Assembly (NCBI RefSeq): GCF_029873635.1
Contig: NC_080418.1
Location: 9,071,062 to 9,135,061 of the forward strand
Direction: 5' to 3'
Length of the DNA stretch: 64,000 bases
Source of the DNA: Malania oleifera
Taxonomy: Eukaryota > Streptophyta > Magnoliopsida > Santalales > Ximeniaceae
Part shown: piece after piece, positions 57,537 to 64,000 of the stretch
Layout of the letters: every line of letters begins with the position of its first letter
How positions within the stretch are numbered: the stretch's first letter is position 1
The notes under the pieces: model-generated
Seen by the model: only the letters and a program-made list of their open reading frames with translations
Databases searched by the model: none
Told to the model about the DNA's origin: nothing
Translations under genes and position numbers: made by a program

Positions 57537-59594
57537 ATTGGGTAGCTTCTGTTCAAAGTTTGTTCAGAATATTTCGTATTCTACATTGATTGCATAAGCT
57601 GGCGGATGGCAGGAGAGAAGTGGCATGATTCATTGTGCGGTCCAGTCTTCTTGTTGGCGACCTATTTTAAGCCATGCCTATTTGTTTTTTAAGGTACAAG
57701 CAGATTCTCTTTGTTGCTGCTCTCAAAAATTTTGGAATCTAGACGCCCATGTTCTTGGAGAATTATTATTATTATTATTTTTGTGATACTTTTGCATCCT
57801 AAGAGAGTCTAGTAGTTTTACATATTTCTTTTGTTCCTTGGCCTTGCTGTGAAGCAAGAAAAGTGAAGAGCCTTTACATACTATACAGCACATCCATGAG
57901 CACTGGTCCTACTTGAAATTTTTCTTGGATAAATGCAATATTTGTTGCTGCAGACACCCTATACCTTGAATCAAAATGAATGCTGTAACTGAACTAGAAT
58001 TGATCGCTATTTCTTCTGAAGATAGCCTTGGAGAGCTCCCAAAACTCTTAGATTTTAGAAAAAAAAAAAAATCCCCCCCCCCCCCCCCAACCTGATGTTG
58101 AGGTGTGTGTGGTTATGGTTTAATTTTATCCTATCTTTTTAAAATGGTAATTTGCCACTTCTTGATTAGAAGTAAAAGACTAGAATAGGATGGGATGTGT
58201 TTTGACTTTGACAGCCCAATGGTTTGAAATCCAGCCTTGACTTAAGTGTCATGCAGTTAGAGAAGCCCGAGCGATTTGGTTGAAGCATTATTGAAATTTA
58301 GATGTTGGATTTGGGTACGGATGCATGAGTTAGAATAATTGCTGGTGAAAAGTTTATTAAAAATTTTCATTCAAATTCATCCTTCAACGCAGTGTACATA
58401 TTAATATTAATAGAAAGAAAGAAGTGTTTTTTGTTGTATGTGTTTTTTTCCCAGTTTCATTGTTATTGCAGAACTAATGCAATTATATAGATATCCCTTT
58501 AATATAACATAGGTTCTCCTATTTGAAGAGGGGCATAATTGCGAGGATAAGCTTATGCTAACACGTCAATATGGAGCCCAGTGCATGTATGTATATTTTG
58601 ATGAGATTGGTCAAGGACATGTGAAACATGGTATTTCCAAATTGAATTTATTTCAATAATACAATGTATCGTGAGTGTGTTTAGAGGCGAAAAACAGTCT
58701 TGACTGGTCGCAACCCAACCCGACAATTAATCTCAACCATTGAGAAATATTGTTCCCCCTAGCCCTTTCTATAGAGTCGGAACTAGGAAAAGAACAAAAT
58801 GGGGGCCACCATACAATTAAGCAGTCCACATGAGAAACTTGCGTGCATTCAATTTGCAACAGGGTAGGGTGAAAAGGAAACGAAATAGAAATTTGAATGA
58901 AACAGTCGGAAAGAAAAAAAGGCCACTACACAGTAAGTAGCCCACATGAGAAACTTGTGTACATACAGTTTACTTTGGAATTTGAAAAATATTTGAAAAA
59001 GAAAAGGAGAATTTCGAAGAGTCAATAGTTTCATATTTAATTATCAAAATATATATATATATATATATATATTTCATTTGTGAACAAAATTTTAATTTTA
59101 CTCGTCAATATTTAATTTTTTATAGCATTTAATAGAAAAGAAAAAATAAGTTTTTTTTTTTCTCATTTTCCTTATATTAAAAAAACACTCTTAATTGAAC
59201 AGACTCGAAAGAGTAGGATGAAAATGAAACCAAATGAAAATATGTAATTGAATGCCCTATCAATCCTTTAAAGCCTACAAAACTATGAGCCATTTCATTA
59301 TAAAGAAGCCCAGAAATTATCTACATGGCTATTGTTGCCCAACTTAGGAGTCCTTCAATTCAATGCCAAACACAAAACCTCTCATTGTTGTTACATAAAA
59401 TATGCAGGATGGGGGGGCACAAAACCAGGTAACGTGAAATGAGAGCCTCTCTGGATTTATAGATCTAAGGGATACACAACACCAACACCCAGAGTCAATC
59501 CTACCGTGTTGTGCAATTCCGAGCTAACGAAAATTTGAAGGAGATAGATACAGGTATTTAAATAAAAAAGGATGAAGGAAAGACCTATACACTT
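57537..59594. other. TIM10 3' flank and BSK 3' flank (convergent genes)
   Basis: The TIM10 3' UTR starts at 57537 and its end is not defined. A poly-A/poly-C junction lies at 58058-58088. An imperfect direct repeat, ccacatgagaaacttg with its flank, lies at 58828 and 58947. An (AT)n run lies at 59050-59072. The BSK 3' UTR should end somewhere in 59300-59594. The ORFs at 58653-59034 are not supported. Confidence 0.5.
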
Positions 59595-60289
59595 TCACTT
59601 TCTGTTCTTTTTGGCCTCCAGTGTTGTGCCATCCTTGAGCGTTTCCTGGGCATCACTGTCCATCCCAAGGCCGGAGAGGGCAGCTGCTTGAAGATAGTAG
59701 GGAGTTGGCCAGTCTGGAGATGCTACTTGAGCTTGCATGGCATCCCCAAGAGCTTCTTGGGCCATCCCATTCATTAAATGACACAAGCAGCGCCTTGCAA
59801 ACACGGTTGGTGATACCATAGCCCCGCTGTTGATGAACTGCAAGACAAGGCAAGGAGAGCCTTAAACCTTCAGGAGAGACCAAGTACATCCACTTTCTTA
59901 TGATTTGTGACTGAAGCGAAATTATTTCAGGCATCTAGTATGTGGTATTTCTACCCCCGAATAGTCCTGAGGTCAACAATTTTGTTCCGAATTGACTGTG
60001 GATACAATTCAAGTAGTTTGTTTTCAAATGCCACAAAAGGGACATTGATCCCACTGCCCCCCAACCCCTACCCCTCTCCCCTTCCAAAAAAAAGAAAAAA
60101 GATGAGAATATATTTTACTTTGAATTTGTCTGGCTGCAAAAAAAGTGCATAATTATAAAATGCTGCAGTTCCTAGTGAATTACTTACACTTGTGTAACAA
60201 TCAATTGCAGTGGTAAAGTCCCTCGCACGAAAAGCAGAATCTCCATGCTTCCTAGCATTCAGGGCCTCCTGTATTTGACTTGTCCACAA
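59595..60289 (-). CDS. BSK: Brassinosteroid-signalling kinase (BSK), C-terminal TPR exons only
   Basis: Two minus-strand exons are present, 60289-60188 (34 codons) and 59837-59595 (80 codons plus stop TGA). Both are phase 0 with GT-AG junctions. The first begins [17 protein letters not shown] and the last contains [19 protein letters not shown] and [14 protein letters not shown]. These are the C-terminal tetratricopeptide repeats of plant BSKs, receptor-like cytoplasmic kinases. BSKs are anchored at the plasma membrane by an N-terminal myristoyl group and relay the BRI1 signal to BSU1. The TPR region binds partners and restrains the kinase. The kinase-domain exons are not in the window. The preceding intron contains copia H, so they should lie beyond 64000 if the gene is whole. 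The particular BSK paralogue cannot be told. Confidence 0.88.
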
Positions 60290-60611
60290 CTGAAAAGAAA
60301 GCTTTAGGGCCCAAAAGAAAATAAAAATCAGTTTAACTTGGCAATCAACCAGACCGTCCAACAGAAATCCAATTCAATAAAAGCAATCTATTGACACTGA
60401 TGCATGTGCAATAAGAGTATTATATCATGCGGACATCCACCCTGCAAATAATCAAGCTATTCATTTTCGCAGGAGGGGCTGCTAGGAGAATCGCTAGTTG
60501 ATGGACAGCCCAAACAGAAAAAACTACAGAAACTTCATACCCTAATGAAAGTGCCTCTGGTGACAACTGACAAGTTACTAGTTTGAAAATGAATAAAAAA
60601 TGGTATGTTTC
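60290..60611 (-). other. BSK intron up to the copia H insertion
   Basis: On minus, a pyrimidine tract and CAG acceptor (60290-60292) precede the TPR exon. The ORF 60420-60629 shows no BSK similarity. Confidence 0.7.
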
Positions 60612-61255
60612 TGTTGGGAGAGATATCAATAAATAACCACAGCGGAATAATTTTTTTCCCTATATACAAGCAAATATAGTATATCTCTACTTTTATACGT
60701 ACTGAAATTAATAAAAAAAATAATCAATCACACCAAGTTACAAGAACATAAGCAATTTTTTACACGGAAAACTTCCCCAGTGTAAGGAAGAAAAACCACG
60801 GGACCTAGTACAGTTGAAACCTACACTATCAACTAAATAATAGGTACACCAAGTCTTCTCTAATCATAATTAAAGATTACAAATATATTTCATCAAGATA
60901 TCAACAATATTGGCAAATACAAAGAGAACTGGTTCTCATATACCAAAATTGCGGTTACTGGCACAGGAAAAAATCCCAACTCCCGATCTCAAAATCCGAT
61001 CTCCACCATTCAAATTGTAACTCCTTGAGTTGTGAACCTCTCCTCCACATTTCAACTTGATTGGACCACAGACGAAGCAGGATCGGAGTCTTGATGAAAT
61101 TTAGGTAGTATGAGAAAAATCACGTTTTTTCTCTCTTTCTTTTAAGAAGTGACGGCTCCTCCCTTCTCCCCTCTCTTTTTATAACTTCCTTTAGGTTATT
61201 ACACTAAAGGGCTGGGTTTTAGGCTTTCCTCCACATGGAAGAAAATAATCCAACA
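60612..61255 (-). repeat. 3' LTR of copia H
   Basis: 644 bp with exact 5-bp inverted ends TGTTG...CAACA. A TATA candidate, TATAAAAA, lies on minus at 61176-61183. No inverted-repeat array like those in the other LTRs is seen. On minus the adjoining aaaaggggagatt (61256-61268) is the polypurine tract. Confidence 0.82.
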
Positions 61256-61419
61256 AATCTCCCCTTTTCCAATTATGTGGAGGGAATCGTCATCTCGGCG
61301 ATCGAACAACAAACTTCAAGCTTTTCCCTTGGTAGTATCTTTGTCAACATATCAGAACCATTATCATTAGTGTGAACCTTTTCAAGTTCCAGTAACTTAT
61401 CGTTCAACGCATCTCCGAT

Positions 61420-62801
61420 TCAATAGTATCGTACATCAATGTGCTTCGATCTTGCATGAAAACTAGAATTCTTAGCAAGATAAATAACACTCTGTCTATC
61501 ACAAAACAACATATACGTCTGTTGCTTGAAACCAAGTTCTCTCAAGAACTTCTTTGCCCATAGCAACTCTTTAGTCGCTTTCGTTATTGCAATGAACTCT
61601 CCCTCGTAGAAAGAGCAAATTACTTCTGAAGTCTCGATTGCCAAGCTATAGCCCCACTTGCAAAAGTTATCAAATAGCCTGAAGTAGACTTACGAGTGTC
61701 CACATCCCCAGCCATATCTACATCTATGTAGCCAACTAACAATGGTTGTCCGTTTCCCAAACCAAGTCTCAAACTGGAAGTGCCTTGAAGATACCTCATG
61801 ATCCACTTCACTGCATTCCAGTGCTCTCTTCACGAATTTGACAAGAATCGGCTAACTACACCAACTGCATAGGCTATATCTAGTCTTGTGCAAACTATTG
61901 CATACATCAAACTTCCTACTGCTGAGGCGTAAGGAACTCTTTCCATGTCTTCCTTTTCCTTATCTATAGAAGGACATTCCTTTGTACTTAATCTGAAATG
62001 GGTAGCAAAAGGAGAGCTAACCACATTAGCTTTGTCCATATTGAACCTCTGAAGCACTTTCTCAATGTACTCCTCCTGTGACAAATATAACTTCTTGGCA
62101 CTCTTGTCACGACTGATTCTAATGCCAAGAATTTTCTTTACTGGCCCCAAATCCTTCATAGAAAATGACTTACTCAATTGCTTCTTCAACTGGTCAATCC
62201 TTGAAGCATTCCTGCCAACAATCAGCATGTCATCCACATAAAGCAGTAAGAAAATACAATCATCAGAGAATTTCTGAACAAATACACAATGATCTAAAGT
62301 TGTCTTCTTGTAGCCTTGCTCCCCCATAATAGACTCAAACTTCTTAATACCACTGTCTCGGTTCTTGTTTCAAACCATATAGGCTTTTCTTCAGTTTGCA
62401 CACATAATCCTCTTTCCCTTTCACTCTGAAGGAAGGCAGTTTTCACATCCATCTGCTCAACCCAAGTCAAGACTAGCTACTAAGCCGAGTACTGTACGGA
62501 TCAATGACATCTTTAAAATTGGAGAGAAGATCTCATCAAAGTCAATGCATTTTCTCTGACCGAACCCTTTTACAACCAATCTAACTTTGTACTGTGGTCG
62601 TGAAGAGAACTCATTTGGCTTCTTGTAAATCCACTTGTTCTCCAAAGCTCTTTTTCCTTTAGGTAGTTTCACTAACTCAAAGGTGTGGTTATCATGCAAT
62701 GACTGCATCTCATCTTGTATGGCCTCAACCCACTCTGTCTTGTGTTCATCTTCCATGGCTTCTGCAAAACACTGGGGCTCTCCCTCGTCAGTTAATAACA
62801 C
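61420..62801 (-). pseudogene. Reverse transcriptase and RNase H of copia H
   Basis: 62801-62457 is the RT N-terminus (WVEAIQDEMQSLHDNHTF, then ENKWIYK). 62327-61830 has the YVDD box at residues 30-33 and LGIRISRDKSAKKLYLSQEEY. 61811-61420 is RNase H (GDVDTRKSTSGY and YEGEFIAITKATKELLW). Frameshifts near 62330-62456, 61815 and 61630 break the polyprotein. Confidence 0.83.
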
Positions 62802-62963
62802 ATACTATTCTGCTGAATACCGAGTGGAAGGATGTCAGTCTCTGACTGACCTCTTGGATAGAATCTTTAGTGGAATCTCTAGCACTGTCAACTGCTAATC
62901 AGGTTCAACATCTCCCTAAACCTGTAAGGGAACATCCACATCACCTCTACCCTGGTGGTCATC

Positions 62964-64000
62964 CTAAGCATCATTTTCAACTTGAGATGGAAAATTCTTC
63001 AAAGGAACTAGATCCACATCAGTTGAACTGTCACCCTGCTGACACATAGATTTCTCTACCTTCTCAATATCTTGAATCGTCTGATCTTCTACAAACACGA
63101 CATCTCTGCTTCTCACAATTTTCTTCTCAACTGGATCATAAAACTTGTATCCAAACTCATCTTGACCGTAGCCAAGGAATATACACTGTCGCATTTTTTC
63201 ATCAAGTTTGGACCTTTCATCTTTTGGAATATGCATAAATATTTTGCTCCCAAAAACACGCAGATGATTATAGGAAACATCCTTACTTGTCCAAACTCGA
63301 CCTGGCACATCAAACTGTAAAGGAACACAAGGTGTAAGATTCAACACATAAACAATAGTGCTCAATGCCTCCCCCCAAAAGCATTTTGGCAACCGGGCTT
63401 GTGAAAGCAAACTTCTCACTCTATCAACCAGTGTTCCGTTCGTCCTTTTTGCTATACGATTCAACAGAGGAGTTTTCGGAGGAGTCTTTTGATGCCGAAT
63501 ACCCTTCTGTTTGCAATACTCATTAAATTGACCAAATACTCTCCACCGTTATCAGTCTGGATGCACCTCAGTTTCTTCCCAGTCTGTCTCTCAATTAGGG
63601 CTTGAAATTGCTTGAACTCAGCCAACACTTGGTCTTTTGACTTCAAGGTATATATCCACAACTTCCTTGAATGATCATCTATGAAGATCACAAAGTATCT
63701 AAAGCCACCAAATGTTCTCGTCTTCATAGGGCCACACATCTGAATGTACCAAATCCAATATCTCTGACATTCTCAAATGAAGGGAATTCTTGAAGGAAAC
63801 TCTACTCTGCTTCCTTGACAAACAACAAGTACACCTTTTCAAAAGTGTACTTTTCAGTCCACATAGTAGACTTTTCTTCCCTAGTAGAGCTAATCATTTC
63901 TCACTTATGTGAGACAGTCTCTTGTGCCACAACTCTATTGTACCATTATCCTCCATCGCATTAACAATGTCGTTGGAGATCTTTGCTTGCAGAACGTACA
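62964..64000 (-). pseudogene. Integrase of copia H (start outside window)
   Basis: From 64000 down, a pre-integrase region with ELWHKRLSHISEK is readable near 63905. ORF 63739-63461 holds the core (FVIFIDDHSRKLWIY and CIQTDNGGEY, two of the catalytic acids). ORF 63464-62964 is the later core and C-terminus (ARLPKCFWGEALSTIVYVLN and KMRQCIFLGYGQDEFGYK). A frameshift near 63535 and stops make it non-functional. Confidence 0.83.

Larger units (their letters stand above)
60612..64000 (-). mobile_element. Copia H: Ty1/copia retrotransposon, 3' portion, in the BSK intron (continues past window)
   Basis: Minus-strand order from 64000 down: integrase zinc region and core, RT, RNase H, polypurine tract, 3' LTR 60612-61255. 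That is a copia order, and the sequence is unlike copia A and C. The 5' half and 5' LTR lie outside, so the TSD cannot be tested; the bases next to the LTR are GTTTC (60607-60611). Frames are broken in several places. Confidence 0.88.

Noticed and set aside
60420-60629. 69-codon minus ORF next to the BSK exon
   Set aside because: No similarity to BSK kinase or TPR sequence, and it lies in the intron beside the copia insertion.

Overview
The window is plant nuclear DNA, most likely from a eudicot. The evidence is nested Ty1/copia and Ty3/gypsy LTR retrotransposons with plant-type primer sites, plus two intron-containing genes whose products I recognise by eye: mitochondrial TIM10 and the C-terminal end of a brassinosteroid-signalling kinase (BSK). 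No database search or alignment program was available. Family names come from motifs, and boundaries come from TG...CA ends and matching target-site duplications (TSDs).

Left 45.6 kb: a stack of retrotransposons inserted into one another. The outermost pieces are a Ty3-type LTR (1-1568) and a plus-oriented copia LTR (D) split into 1569-1886 and 44062-45646. D was cut by minus-strand Sirevirus-like copia A (1887-44056, TSD CCTAA). Copia A was cut twice. Its integrase was cut by Athila-like gypsy B (6663-26766, TSD TGAAT). Its gag was cut by chromovirus-like gypsy E (28871-41730, TSD TGACC). The 3' LTR of B was cut by gag-only copia C (14281-25222, TSD TATCC), and one LTR of C was cut by a solo LTR (14685-17283, TSD AATGT). 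The 5' LTR of E carries solo LTR F (30238-32059, TSD CTGAT) and probable solo LTR G (32429-34824). Removing each insert restores the interrupted LTR or reading frame.

The least ordinary signal is in the LTRs. In several copia and gypsy families the U3 region just upstream of the TATA box holds an array of short inverted-repeat sites. Each site has a family-specific arm around a TCGN-like centre: TTCG-TCGA-CGAA in gypsy E/F/G, TTCGG-TCGA-CC in the solo copia LTR, TTCGG-TCGC-CCGAA in copia A, and GACAG-TCGT-CTGTC in copia C. Element E is also notable: its pol is open in one frame over about 2.8 kb apart from 20 stop codons, 15 of them TAG.

Right 18 kb: lower repeat density with two genes. 45647-48240 is AT-rich intergenic DNA with a minisatellite and a probable MITE. 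48300-48570 looks like a promoter/5' leader with telo-box motifs. 49586-50474 is a non-autonomous hAT-like element with a perfect 8-bp TSD. TIM10 (54755-57536, plus) has five coding exons and is intact. It converges with the BSK gene (59595-60289, minus), of which only the two last TPR exons are present. The BSK intron is interrupted by another minus-strand copia element (H, 60612 to beyond the window), so the kinase exons, if present, lie past 64000.
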